A DNA stretch of 64,000 nucleotides from NCBI GenBank assembly GCA_028023455.1, contig JAQFVV010000021.1, forward strand, positions 1,461,001-1,525,000, in the 5' to 3' direction. Below the pieces are notes generated by a model that was given only the letters and a program-made list of their open reading frames with translations, did no database searches and was not told the DNA's origin. This document shows positions 11,640 through 22,952 of this stretch, one piece after another (position 1 is the first letter of the stretch; every line of letters begins with the position of its first letter). The DNA comes from Epiperipatus broadwayi. Its lineage: Eukaryota; Onychophora; Udeonychophora; Euonychophora; Peripatidae. The translations under genes were made by a program, and so were the position numbers.

Positions 11640-11935
11640 TTATTATAAATAATTGAAATTGCATTTGTCTGAAGGTTTGTGAAGATGGTATTTCCATCAT
11701 CTATGAGTGGATGTTAAATGTATAGAAAATTTTAAACTTTATTTAAACTTTCCAAATACAAACAACTTATTAGTAACACACAAATAGACAATTACTAACC
11801 TGCGTTGTCTATTTGTGTGTTATTACTAATAAGTTGTTTGTATTTGGAAAGTTTAAATAAAGTTTAAATTTTTTTATACATTCAACATTTACTCATAGGT
11901 GATGGAAATAGTCCAACATATCACATCTAGTTGAA
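11640..11935. mobile_element. Family D foldback (PLE-like ends only)
   Basis: Inverted arms of about 100 bp (AAACTTTATTTAAACTTTCC with AATACAAACAACTTATTAGT, and their complements) surround a short centre near 11800-11806. The outer parts GAAGGTTTGTGAAGATGG and GTGATGGAAATAGTCC are the family D ends seen at 42645-43385. Only the two terminal arms remain. Confidence 0.65.
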
Positions 11936-14095
11936 ATTGCATTTTCAAATGTTCTTTATATTTTATTTATAAATATAGCTATTACAAAATAAGTAATTAG
12001 TTACTCAGGGTATGGTAAAGATCCAGTGATATTTAGCTCTTAATTAAGTTCATTGATATTGCAAGCTGTGTAAGGGCTACAAAGTGTGATTAATGCATGT
12101 TTTAATAATATGTTAGTTGAAATTGGGTTATCTTGAAAATATGGTTTTAAAAGTACATCCTTTTCATATAGATATGCAATAAGAGATACTATAAATTGCA
12201 TGTTTTTAATCATTTAAGTTGGTTACTGAAGGCAAATATCACATTAATCCCCGTTATATAAAAGTAGTAATAAACAGTGTGTTATTCAGTAGAATTCTCA
12301 GCTGTTAAACTATGAAGGTCATGGTTGTCACTATCCTCTTATGATATCCATTATTTATTTGCACTAACTTCAATTATGTTTCCATCATTTAATACTTTTT
12401 ATAAGTGACTGCTGCTGATAAAAAAGTTGCCCTGCATAATTTAGGGCATTGGTAAAATGGTGGACCCTGGAATTCACGGTCAGTGGCCTGGGGTTTTAGT
12501 TCTATAACCTCTCGTCTTCAAACTCCTACGATCCCTTAGCAATGTCAGAAGCAAAGGTAACAGTCATTGTTGATGTTATTCATAACAATTTTAATATGCT
12601 AGAAAAAAATTAACGTTAATAAATTGTATGTTTGTAATACACAAGAGGCTTCGTTACTTTTGTGATAGCGGATAGATGTGAGAGACTGATAAATAACTAA
12701 AATTAACACATATGATGATCGATTACTATCAACTTTCATGATACGCTTTACTCATTATTCCCATCTGCCTTTATGCAGAAACTTTATAAAGGTAAATATG
12801 AATTAGACAGTCTGTCATCTATATATGAAAAAAGAGATATTGGCATTTAATTTATAATGTTCTACGCAAATGTTAAATAATTTCGGTTTGATATTTGATA
12901 CAACTCACAGTTACTGCTTATCCATCCTTTTTTTTTTTTAATATTTAAAAGTCTCTCATTTTGATGTTATTGCTGTAAATATTGCGATCTCCCCCATCAC
13001 TACCGAAATAATTCCATTAAAATTTGAAAGGTATTCAGTTTTTCATTAAAATGTCAAATAACAAACGCGATGCTAAAATAGAGAGAGCGAAAGAGAAAAA
13101 AACTTGCTATAAAAAATAAGAATTGCCTTTAGATGCATGCGTTTTAATTGAGGGGTAAAAATATTTCAAAAGAGCAAAGGAAATTTCAAGTAATCTACAT
13201 TACGTTTTTAAATATATATTTTTTAAAAAAAGCTTTTTAAAAATATATTTTGGGGTAAGTATAGTTGATATCGAAGATCTTCTAAGCCAACGATTTCTTA
13301 TCCAACTATCTGAGGAGAAAGTTTCACAGTCATGTTATTTCTACCTCTCCCTTTAAAGGAATGGAAGAGACTTTTTTAATGTTAAACTTTTTTTTTTTTA
13401 ATTTGTCAGAAGCTGCTTATTTAAAAGCTATCAAGTTTTTATATTTTTCAAAGGGTTAAAAAGTTCGTAATTCATCATTTTTCAATTCGTTAGAAACGAT
13501 CGCCTTATGTAAATTTTTTATAATTTAAGTTAATGTTAAGCCAGATTGACACATGATTCGTTGTACAGGTGGTACCCTTAGAGAATTGGGCACTGTTTAT
13601 CGTAGAATTGTTTTTATAGTAATATATAGATTAAATTTAATATGTTATCACACATGAGACCATTTTCAATTGTTATATAAAAAAAGTATTATCAAATTTA
13701 ATATTATATAATCGTTATAGTTACATCCCAGTAGGATTACTTGATGAAATTATAAACAGTGAATGCTTTTAATAAATAGGTTGAAAAAGTAATTACTGTT
13801 ATAAATGTATGTAGATTTAACTATTTTAATAATAATAAGTCAAATACATTTTTATGCCATGGGACGTTTTTATCATAATGAATATCGGGCTCAAAGATCG
13901 CATTCCGACTAAAAAATTCAGTCGCTGGATAATTCTCAATTTTACACCATCTGCATATTAAGGCCTTAGAATCCATTTCTATAAACTGTACTCTATATTA
14001 GCGAAATGTTTGTAAGTAATATATTTGCTATTAGTTCAAATTCATATAAAAAAGTATATTGGTAAGAGTGTTTTCATTATTTTCTCCGTGTATGT
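11936..14095. other. AT-rich stretch, nothing recognised
   Basis: No gene or known repeat was identified. The part near 12440-12560 is less AT-rich but matches nothing I know. Purine runs occur near 13080. Confidence 0.5.
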
Positions 14096-14099
14096 GTCA

Positions 14100-15080
14100 A
14101 TATTAGTGCCAGATTTACGTATAAGTTAAATATAGTACGGCTTAAGCCCTCACAATTTGCAGGGGCTTCAAAAATTTCCTATTTTTTTCACAAATGTAAT
14201 TTTAATATATTTAAACACCACCCCACCCCCCCACCCCCAGAAATTTTTTAATTTTATTAATATTTTGGGTATATTCTCTTAAGTTTTTACTTATTATAAC
14301 TTGTTGTAGCCTATTTAATTTGAATAAAGTAATCATCTTGATATACCTCAACTGAAGAAAATTTAGCAAGAAGAGCAACAACTTATAACTATGCTGCAAA
14401 TAAATGTTTATTTTTAGTTAATTTACAATCTTCAGAGGGACAGCTACTAAAGCAATAGATACCTTAATGAAAGAGTATTTAACGATGTTGATATTAACCT
14501 CACGAGTGAACTGAGGCACTTCCATGATTATGTCTTCCATGATATGTCAAGCAGAATTATCGTGAAAATCATCTTTCAGGACAAGATTCATTTCATTTTC
14601 TCTAGTATTGAAGCAATATTTGACTATTCCTGTGTCTAATGGTAACAAAATGCTGAGAAGAAAGATCATTTTTACAGCTAAAGAGAATAAAAAGTAAACT
14701 GAGAGTAACTATGTATCAAGAAAAATTGTCTGCACTTAACATCCATCATGAGTATAGAAAGTGACATGTTATGCAGAATATCTTTTGGTAACATAATCAA
14801 TGATTTTGCATTTGGAAAATCATAAAAAAAATATTTTAAGTTGTAACTTAGAGCCTATTAGAGGAATATACAGTATAACTTCTGTAATTTTGCAAACACA
14901 TTCTTTATTATTTCTTTTAATAAAAAATTAATAGCAATATATTTTCCTTATCCATATATTTTAAAGGTGTATATAATTTAAAGTTTTTATGAGATTAGCA
15001 GGTGTAATTTAAAATGGTAGGGACCTCCGAAGTTTATGTAGCTTTGAACCTTATCTAATATAAATCTGGCACTGATATTA
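14100..15080 (+). mobile_element. Decayed hAT transposon with transposase tail
   Basis: The ends are inverted repeats: TTAGTGCCAGATTTACG near 14104 and, on the other side, TAAATCTGGCACTGATA near 15060-15078. Inside, the plus strand around 14710-14845 reads YQEKLSALNI and then IINDFAFGKS followed by KKYF. This matches the C-terminal dimerisation region of hAT transposases (RLSALS...II..FA..K.RK). Stops interrupt everything, and a poly-C patch lies at 14218-14239. No target duplication was confirmed. Confidence 0.6.
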
Positions 15081-15654
15081 GTATTACTTTTAATTTATTA
15101 AATTTATATGTTGTAATTGTAAGTAAATAGTCCAGGAAAAAAATTATAAAGCAATGGAGTAGTAAGGGGAATAGATAGCATAAATATAATTACATTCAAA
15201 ACTCAAAAAATACAATGAATTCACTAAATACATCACACATTGCATAAAACAAATTGCAGTTTAATTAATTAATAATCCAAAAAAAACTTTTGATATATTT
15301 TGCAATGATATTAATAAAACACAACAAATACTTTAGGATGTATGAGACTTGAACTATGTGGATTTGTTTTGAAGCACTTTTTTTAATAATATTAAGTTCA
15401 ACTGACATGGGATGTAGTCTTAAAGCTACAACTGCAGTCAGATTATTATATATTTTTTTTTTTTTGCAAAGCATCTCCATATTTGTAAATAGCAACAGAA
15501 ACTTAAATGTCACATGAGCGTCATTCTTTATGCTTATACAAGCTGTTTTTACAGATGCAAAACTCTCCATACAGCAGCTCCACTTAGTGCAAGCCAGAGT
15601 AATCAATGGATGCAGGAAGGTTTATGCAAAAAATCCCTATTTAGTGCTTACTTA

Positions 15655-15711
15655 TACAATATCCTTAGAGTAGTTTCTAGCTTATGGCATTCATCAGTGA
15701 GGAGCTTTGGA
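15655..15711 (-). ncRNA. Type I hammerhead ribozyme motif, family A (A1 left)
   Basis: On the minus strand the core CUGAUGA (15697-15691) and GAAA are intact. Stem I uses CUCCUCA on its 5' side, with UCCAA further out. Stem III is ACUACU here, one change from the palindrome ACUAGU, so it pairs poorly. The cleavage base is C. Confidence 0.65.
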
Positions 15712-15714
15712 TCT

Positions 15715-15776
15715 GAGAGCACTGCTCTTCACTAATGAAAGTAACAAGCTAGAAACTAGTCTTGTGAATACTGGAT
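15715..15776 (+). ncRNA. Hammerhead motif, family A (A1 right)
   Basis: Plus-strand mirror of the left motif. It has CUAAUGA (one core change), the stem II region AAGUAACAAGCUA, GAA, a perfect ACUAGU palindrome at 15755-15760 and cleavage base C at 15761. Stem I is weakened. Confidence 0.55.
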
Positions 15777-15969
15777 GAGTAGTCTCTAGATAGAAGCAGT
15801 TGATTACCCTGGTGTGCACTGAGTGACACTTTTACCTTTGTGAGAAATTTAAATGCCATGCTACAAAGCTTCTCATATTCTCTGCATGACTGTTCAAAAT
15901 TTAATAAAGGATTTTTTAAATTAAGCTTGAATTAACTTTCAACTGATTCAACTTTTTTTATCATTTTTT

Positions 15970-17120
15970 TGATAATCTAGCATTGAAAAAAAAATCTTTA
16001 AAGGAATTTTCAGACCATTTGGTTCTCACTTTTTCAGAATTTGAGAAGTATTCCCAAAAGATGACTTTAATCTTTTCAAATATTCATTTGTTTTGTAGGA
16101 CATTTCCTGGGAAAGCTACTTTTGTTTTTATTGAGAAACTTGTGCCATGTTGCAACTACTTCAAGTTGATCCTTTTCAATATTTGCTTTCACAAAATCTA
16201 ATATTTTAATCTCAGATTCAATTTTGTTTGGAAGATTTGAAAGTCAATTTTCTATCAAATGTGTCTTGTAACTTGCAAACAGTGTTGACAAATTTTGAAA
16301 CATCTGGAACTCGGGTACATGCCCAAACAATTTGATAAGAACATCACCATGAGGGAGTCATCTTAATTTTGCATTTAATAGCAAAATAGAAATGCAAAGT
16401 TATCATCTTTTTAACCAGTGTCTTGAAAATCATTAACTGTGTAAATTTGAATTTAACAACTTACTCTAGATTATTCATAATTCACCAGGTGACTGCTTAG
16501 AAATTAAGCTTTTCTTTGAACGCAGCAGTGCATGCAGATTATATGGGGAGCTTCATTCATGTTAATACCATTAAAACCAGAATTATAACATGATAAGGAC
16601 TTATCTCCAGCAATTCCTACCCCATAACTATTAGATCCATTGATGTCATTTTCTTTGAAATGATATCATTAAATATCGCCTACAGTATTATGCACTCTGC
16701 CAAAGGATGGAAAGTCAAAATATCTTTCTATAACTTTATTGCATTGCAAATACAAAATAAGATAACATTTCTGCCTTCATTTCCTTGAATAATTAAGAAT
16801 CTAGCATTTTTATTTTCACTTAACTTAATCTCAGCTGAATTGTTTGAAATAATGTCATGTTTCAAATTGGGATAGTGTTTATTTTCTTTACAATTATTCT
16901 ATTCCAGAATGCACATAGTATGACATCTTTTATGAGAGGAAAAATTGAATTGTCATCTATAATAAGATTTATACCACATTTAACAATATAAACAATGAAT
17001 ATGATGGAAGGCTTTAGGACATTTTTATTTTCTTTGTTAGCTGATAATAATAAAATACTGTCATAACCCAAAATTTTGATATATGATGAAACAAGTCCAT
17101 TTTTTGCTTGTATAGCTGTC
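15970..17120 (-). pseudogene. hAT transposase relic (ZBED5/GTF2IRD2-like), minus strand
   Basis: Reading leftwards from about 17100, minus-strand pieces resemble ZBED5-type hAT transposases. They start with ANKENKNVLKPSII and a region ending NTIPI (compare the usual KP.TI... and IPLS segments). Then comes AGDKSLLSCYNSG with APHIICMHCCVQRKSL, matching the DGA... and HC.IH.E block. Last are KFVNTVCKLQDTFDRKL and FPRKCP. All lie in different frames with many stops. No terminal repeats were found. It may be a separate insertion from the hAT at 14.1 kb, which is read on the other strand. Confidence 0.5.
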
Positions 17121-18450
17121 TTTATTTTGTAAATGCTATAAGAGATTTTTTACTAACATTGGATTATATTTTCTTACAAATAACACATTTGTGTTTAAGA
17201 GAGTCATCTTTATATGTAAAAATTTATTTATCAGGTATTCATCACTATATTTTGTTTTTGTATACATCTTAAAAATGAAAACATTTTCTTATTATTATTC
17301 CACACTGAAATGTTGCATATGATCTGTCAAATTCTTCATAATTGGTTAACTATCCCATTACTTCACCTTTTCTCTAGTGCCCATTTTCAACCAATGATCA
17401 ACATCTACTATTACACAAATTGAAAAATGAATTTAAAATTTAAAATAATTACAAGGAGGGCGAGAGTGGACATATATAAAATACAAAGTTTTAAACTCAC
17501 TCACTGACTACTCTAAGACTGAATAAGGTGACCCTTTGTATATATACTGATAACAGTGTACCAGCATTAAAAAGATCACAAAAGTTGAGGGTAAAGAATT
17601 TTGGGTCTATGAAAGGTCTACCTTCAAGCTTTTGCATAATAATAGCATGATTGCATCTCATATCTCAGAAATACTTTTTATCACTCAACAAAATAAGAAA
17701 TCAAATAAGTGAAGCTTTTTTGCAGACTAAAATATTAAAAAAAACCTAATCTGATGCTTAGTACATCTTATATTTGTCACAAAATTTAATTAATAATAGC
17801 ATTGTTTTTGTATTTGGTCTTATATTGTTGATTTATGTGATTTTTTTGCTATCATTTTGTATGCATTCCTTTAAGTGTCACGACTAATATCCCAGATTCT
17901 TAATCACTAATCTAGCTGTATGCAACTGTTAAATGCTTTATTTGACACTAATTTCTCATGATATCTTGAGAAACTACTAGTTATTAATATTCAAATAAAA
18001 CATTTTATATATTAAATACAATCTTAATTTCTTTTCAGTAGTGAGCATTATTGTCAAAAGCAACCATTCTATTTAAAAAAAAAAAAAAACAAATCATAAT
18101 TTTCTTTGGCAAAGTTTCCTAACACAGAAAATGCAGTAAGGGTTGTATTTAATGTTTTTAATATTGTCTCCAAATATAAAACATTATTATCTTGTCTTTA
18201 AATTATTACATTTCATTGACAGATTTATCATACTCGATGATTTGCATTGAGAATGAATATAAATTAAATTTGGAATAATGCAAAAGTTAGTACAGTATTA
18301 TACTAGACTTAATGACAAAATAAATTAACTCCTTTTCACTCTTTCCTTATGATGGTTTTTTCATTTTTTTTATCATTTCAACTAATCAGCTAAAATTTAT
18401 TATGTGTTATATTAATCAGTTTTATCCAGCATGCATTAGGAGTAATAAAA
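17121..18450. other. AT-rich stretch, nothing recognised
   Basis: No gene or repeat was identified. A poly-A run lies at 18076-18090. Confidence 0.5.
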
Positions 18451-18454
18451 TGAG

Positions 18455-18700
18455 ATTGAAAACGAAATCCATGGATGAGACAACAAACATCACTGATAAC
18501 ATTGAAAGAGTGAAAATAAAGCAAACATTGAATCCAATAGATTGTAAAGATCTAGAAAAAGTTCACACATGTGATCAATGAATGAAATAAGGAAGTTAAC
18601 TTACATACAAGAGAAACTAGATATAGAAAGAAATGGATAAACATGGATAGATCTTTATTCTATAGCAAATCAATAATGGTTGATGATGTCATATAAATAT
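18455..18700 (+). mobile_element. RTE LINE 3' tail fragment
   Basis: The fragment parallels 310-540: the ATTGAAAGAGTGAAA / CCAATAGATTGTAAAGATCT / ATGAATGAAATAAGGAAG order follows the RTE tail order (ILNWIPRDCKR..., W.DEIRK...). It ends TTGATGATGTC, like the GATGATG tail of RTE. Strongly decayed. Confidence 0.55.
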
Positions 18701-19127
18701 CTACTTACAATTATGTTTTAATAAATGTACTTATATTTTATATTTATTTATAACATTTAAATTGCATCACATATGTGTAAGTGCATCTATCTATGCAATC
18801 ACTAATCTATATTTGTTTTTAAATGCTTTTGTTGAAGTTGGAAAACATGTTTATTTATTTGTTAACTCACAAGAGGATGCCATAAAGATTTTCTTCTTTC
18901 AATTTAATAACATAAATTATATTACATATATTATAGTTTAGTTAAGCTTTTTTTTAAAAAAAAATTTTTTTTCAAATAAAAAGGTAAAATGTCAACAATT
19001 TTAAATAGAAAAATTACTTACTGATTTCTTATATAGTGTATATAAGCACAGACTTTCACACAACCCACCACTCTCCAGTCTATCTAATAACACTGATACA
19101 CTCACCACATATATGCTGAAAAGATAA

Positions 19128-19187
19128 ATAATGACCAATATACGTATTTCATGCTAAAACCAACAATCATCAATTGGTCCAGATTAT
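19128..19187 (-). ncRNA. Type I hammerhead motif, family C (C1 left)
   Basis: The motif has GACCAA / UUGGUC in stem I, a stem II hairpin, GAAA, the perfect stem III palindrome AUACGUAU and cleavage base A. The first core base is U instead of C (UUGAUGA). Confidence 0.7.
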
Positions 19188-19514
19188 CATCTCCCACACA
19201 TATATACTATAAGTGCTCAGAAATATATTAAGATAGACAATCTTCATACTTTAATGGACAGGCTCCAATCTACTACACACTCCAACTCTTCAACCATCCA
19301 TTCAATTGAAAATCTGATGATGAAATGCTCAAAGGTCACCCTGAGGCTGAGATTCTTGTCACACTCATGTTGACCTAAGGTCAATCTGAACCCCAATTGG
19401 ATGGATGGTTGAAAAGTTGGGGTGTGTGGTAGATTGGAGCCTGTCCATTAAAGTATGAAGATTGTCTATCTTAATATATATTTGAGCGCTTATAGTATAT
19501 ATGTGTGGGAGAAG

Positions 19515-19573
19515 ATAATCTGGACCAACTGATGATTGCTGGTTTAGCATGAAATACATATATTGGTGATTAT
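19515..19573 (+). ncRNA. Type I hammerhead motif, family C (C1 right)
   Basis: CUGAUGA is intact at 19529-19535 and GAAA at 19551-19554. Stem II is UGCU/AGCA with a GGUUU loop. Stem III is AUACAUAU (one change from the palindrome), cleavage base A at 19562. Stem I is ACCAA/UUGGU plus an outer UAAU/AUUA pairing across an internal loop. Confidence 0.75.
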
Positions 19574-19739
19574 TTATCTTTTCAGCATATATGTAGTTGG
19601 GTGTATCAGTGTTATTAGATAGAATGGAGAGTGGTGGGTTGTGTCAAAGTGTGTGCTCATATACCCTATATATTACATATATAGACACAGGTGTATATAT
19701 GATAAGCCTGTGTTTCAGTTATTACTGATTTCTTATATA

Positions 19740-21690
19740 TATATATGCATGTGCACATACTAAACCTGATATGTACATAAAGAGTATATGTATTAACTTA
19801 TTGCAGAAATATCTAGTAATATATATATATGTGAAATTAATTTTCAAGTAGAATTATGTTTATTAACTGCAGTTCATTTGCAATAAAGTTTTGTAAAGTC
19901 TTTTTTTTTAATTAAAAAATAAAAAATTTCCAATAAAAGTAATAATGCTAAACACTTTTCACTTAAAACAATATTTCATATTTTTAATCACTTATATAAA
20001 CATAATTTATTATGTACACATATTAATATGATACATACATTAGGGGGATATATTTTAACTTACAGAAGAATTATGTAATGATATATATATATATATATAT
20101 AAATGTCCAGTCAATTTAAAGTATAATATAGTTTGACATTTTTATTTATTTTGCCAATATAAAAAAATTAAGAATAATAGAGTATTTTAAATGCTTTTAT
20201 TTACCATGCACTAAACAGAAAACCAAGAATTGTTTCTTCAACCACAATTGGGGTTTTTAGATTTAACTTCAAACAAAAGCATGGGAAAAAGTCCAGAAAT
20301 TAATTAAGTCAATCCCTATTTTTTTTATAATAAGGGATTGATTTAATTAATTCCTAGATCCCCCCCCCCCATGTTATTATTTCAAATTAAATCTAAAAAC
20401 CCAATCGTGGTTGAAGAAATATGTTTTTTTCTTTTTAGTGCACAATCAATAAAAGCATTTAATGTTAAAAAAAATTTAATCTCTATTATTATAAAAGATG
20501 TATAATCTCATCTCCACCATATTGTAATAATCCACTAATACTGGAAATCAGATCACTCTCTCTCTCTCAATTTATCTTCATGTATCTTCATAATTTGCAT
20601 GCTCATGAATAAATAATTGTGTATAAAAAGTATATACACATCTATATTGCATATTAAATATGATTATATGTTTAATTGTAAAATAGACATGTATATACTA
20701 TAAAGTGAATAATATATATGAATTTGCATTCTGAGATAAACTAATAGCAATCAAAATATCATAAAAAAAGGAAAACAAAGCATATAGATGATAGAAGATG
20801 CTCATATAATAACTGATAGTAAAAATAAGTCTTATTGAATAGTAGCACATCTGTCTTTCAAACTATAGTTTGAGTTTAAATCCAAGCTAGATGAATTTAG
20901 ATATATTTCAGGTTATCAACAGTTTTGTTAATCCCTTCCTCCAAATATATAACTCATAGCCAACTTATTTAACTATCTGATTAATGGTCAGTAAATTAAC
21001 AATTAAGAGTTCTCATCTAGAAGTTAAATGCCCCAATTCAACAGTATATATCCATGGAGTAAAGTGGCACTTGTAATATGGTGGAAGCTTCATAACTGGT
21101 GGATTAGATGTCATTTTTTTATATGTATTAAGCACATACTTATTATTACTTTATCTAATCTTAGTTGTGTTTTAGACTCATATATCAGATTTCTGATATT
21201 TGACTTTTATTTAATATAAAATAAACTACCCAGTCAATTACTTTACTAATCAATATTCTAAGATAGTGACCTTAAATTTCAAATACTAATTAATAAAGTA
21301 TTACCACATAAATATAATTACTAATGATAATGTAATATTTTCCTCATCACTTCTGGAGAACATACTATCAAAACACCAATGATGTAGCAATCTTCCAACA
21401 TTCCCACCAATGGAGTAAACTGTCTATATTACCAACGAGTAGAGTGAACTGTCCAGAATCATTGATAGACAGAATGAACTCTCCTGAAATTCTACACTGA
21501 TTTTAAAAATGACTTTTGTAATTTTGGTTTTCTATTTTTGCTTTTATTCTATACTGAATGTGCATTGATTTGATTACAGCTTAATTACCCACAAAAATTT
21601 TGTTAAAATTTTCACCTCAACTTATGGACTCTTATATTTAGTAAATGTTTATCTAATACTTTTTAAACCTATAAGTCACTTTTAAAATAA
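19740..21690. other. AT-rich stretch with short TA repeats
   Basis: Apart from the foldback at 20185-20470, only TA-type simple repeats (20080-20101) were seen. Confidence 0.5.
20185..20470. mobile_element. Foldback (snap-back) repeat, about 285 bp
   Basis: The arms start AAATGCTTTTATT and end AATAAAAGCATTT. Inner matching blocks include CTTCAACCACAATTGGGGTT against AACCCAATCGTGGTTGAAG, and AATCCCTATT against AATAAGGGATT. There is no coding capacity and no hammerhead core. Class unknown. Confidence 0.65.
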
Positions 21691-21694
21691 CATA

Positions 21695-21900
21695 GATGAT
21701 TTTGAAATATGTGTATTGGAGATCATCTATCTATCTTCTTTGCATGCATGTTATCATGTGTGTGACTTGCTTGAGATAGAGTGGATGATGAATTTAGACT
21801 GAAAAAATCCTAAGTTCAGGTCCCTCTAGTTACATGTATATGAAATGTATTATGAGTACATTCAATATAAGTAAATTACATATTGGCTTGAAACTATATT
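21695..21900 (+). mobile_element. Family E fragment (hammerhead-element relative)
   Basis: It matches 22205-22390 (shared GATAGAGTGGATGATG-like, TAGACTGAAAAA and CTAAGTTCAGG-like words). It begins just inside a hammerhead 3' half (GAAAUAUGUGUAUUGG), so the 5' half of the ribozyme is missing. Confidence 0.5.
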
Positions 21901-22054
21901 ACAAGATTAGTCCATCCCTCTTCTATTAATATATATGGATATGTAATGGTCTGATAAAATGAGGGTTTAGATTGATTTAATGTCTACATGTGTATGATTA
22001 CAATATCAAATCCAATAAGGGTCTTGACTGTTCCATCATTGGTTTTTTTTAATG

Positions 22055-22400
22055 AAATGGATGGTTGAATAGTTGAAAAGGTGAGGAGATTAAAACCTGC
22101 CCATTAAAATTTAAGGAATTGCTATCTTAATATATATATAAACTGAGCACTGATTATATATCTGTGTAGATTTTGATCTGGTCCAACTGATGAGTGCTAG
22201 TTGTGCATGAAATATGTACAATGGGAATCATCTATCTTTTTGTGTGTATGTGGTAATGGGTATTTATTGCTTGAGATATGATAATGGGTATCAGTTGCTT
22301 CAGACAAAGTGTAGGATGGATATAGACTGAAAAATCTAAGTTCAAGTAGTTCTACTTACATGTATAAGAAATAAATTTAGAGTACATTCATATTCACCCG
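22055..22400 (+). mobile_element. Family E copy, related to family C
   Basis: The upstream part (TGGTTGAATAGTTGAAAAGG, CCTGCCCATTAAAATT, TATCTTAATATATAT) follows the family C arm. The downstream part (TTAGACTGAAAAATC-like region) is not seen in C. It holds one hammerhead motif at 22175-22229. Confidence 0.6.
22175..22229 (+). ncRNA. Hammerhead motif, family E (eroded)
   Basis: CUGAUGA at 22187-22193 and GAAA at 22209-22212 are intact, with stem II GUGCU/GUGCAU-type pairing. Stem III AUAUGUAC and stem I (CCAA against AUGG) have lost pairs. Confidence 0.5.
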
Positions 22401-22619
22401 TATACTTTTATTGAAATATACCATTAAAAGTTGAAGAATAATCTCTGCTATTTACTGAGGTAATATATTTAATTAAAAACAAAAAATAAATAATATCTAA
22501 GAAATGAAGGCATTTTTCATTGACGATAGTTTATAATTTTAAAGTTGTAATGAAAAAAAAATCGATGGGTTTATTGTCCAGGAATTCATAAGAAATTTCA
22601 ATACTAGAAAAGACAAAGC

Positions 22620-22740
22620 TGGATGTCAAGCGTTGTTAGCTGAGAGGTCATCGCAGCCGCCTTGCAAGCAAATAGTTGGTTGTAGACAGTTATGGGTTCG
22701 CCTTCCGGCCGATGCTATGACATATGAAAAAAAAGACAAA
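22620..22740 (+). mobile_element. tRNA-derived SINE copy 1
   Basis: It has the same layout as 35310-35420. There is an A-box-like TTAGCTGAGAGGTCATC, an anticodon-arm-like CCGCCTTGCAAGC, a long variable-arm-like part, and a B-box-like GGGTTCGCCTTCCGG. It then ends GATGCTATGACATATGA plus an A-rich tail. It is a short tRNA-headed SINE, not a working tRNA gene. Confidence 0.7.
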
Positions 22741-22952
22741 GCTTAATGCATTTCAAGGATCTTAAACCTCCAAATCTGACACTCTCCTTGATGCATCAAA
22801 CCGGATAGGATATTTTCATGTTGTGAAATTCAAAATAAGAATATAATACCAGTTTTGCATGAAGAAGTAAATTAAATTTTTCTTTAAGTGAGTGTAAGAG
22901 CTCGTATTTTTAAGATACTAAGTAACACAAATGAAAAAAAGGATTTATTTAG

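Larger units (their letters stand above)
15500..15845. mobile_element. Family A foldback element, copy A1 (two hammerhead arms)
   Basis: The left arm runs from CACATGAGCGTC through GCAAAACTCTCCATACAGC and CAATGGATGCAGGAAGG to a minus-strand hammerhead. The right arm mirrors it with a plus-strand hammerhead and ends near GTGCACTGAGTGACAC. The two arms meet around 15711-15725. This layout defines family A: head-to-head arms, each with one ribozyme motif. No protein is encoded. Confidence 0.75.
19018..19739. mobile_element. Family C foldback element, copy C1, with 18-bp target duplication
   Basis: The element proper is 19036-19721. Its arms are inverted copies of about 290 bp, each with a hammerhead motif, around a non-repeated centre (about 19314-19390). 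Exact 18-bp direct repeats TTACTGATTTCTTATATA flank it (19018-19035 and 19722-19739). The right end keeps GCCTGTGT, while the left arm is slightly shorter. A long variable duplication fits target-primed retrotransposition better than a cut-and-paste transposon. A 64-residue frame on the minus strand inside it has no recognisable similarity. Confidence 0.85.

Noticed and set aside
19300-19345. Second hammerhead core at AATCTGATGATGAAATGC in the centre of family C
   Set aside because: CTGATGA and GAAA are only two bases apart, with no room for stem II, so it is a chance likeness.
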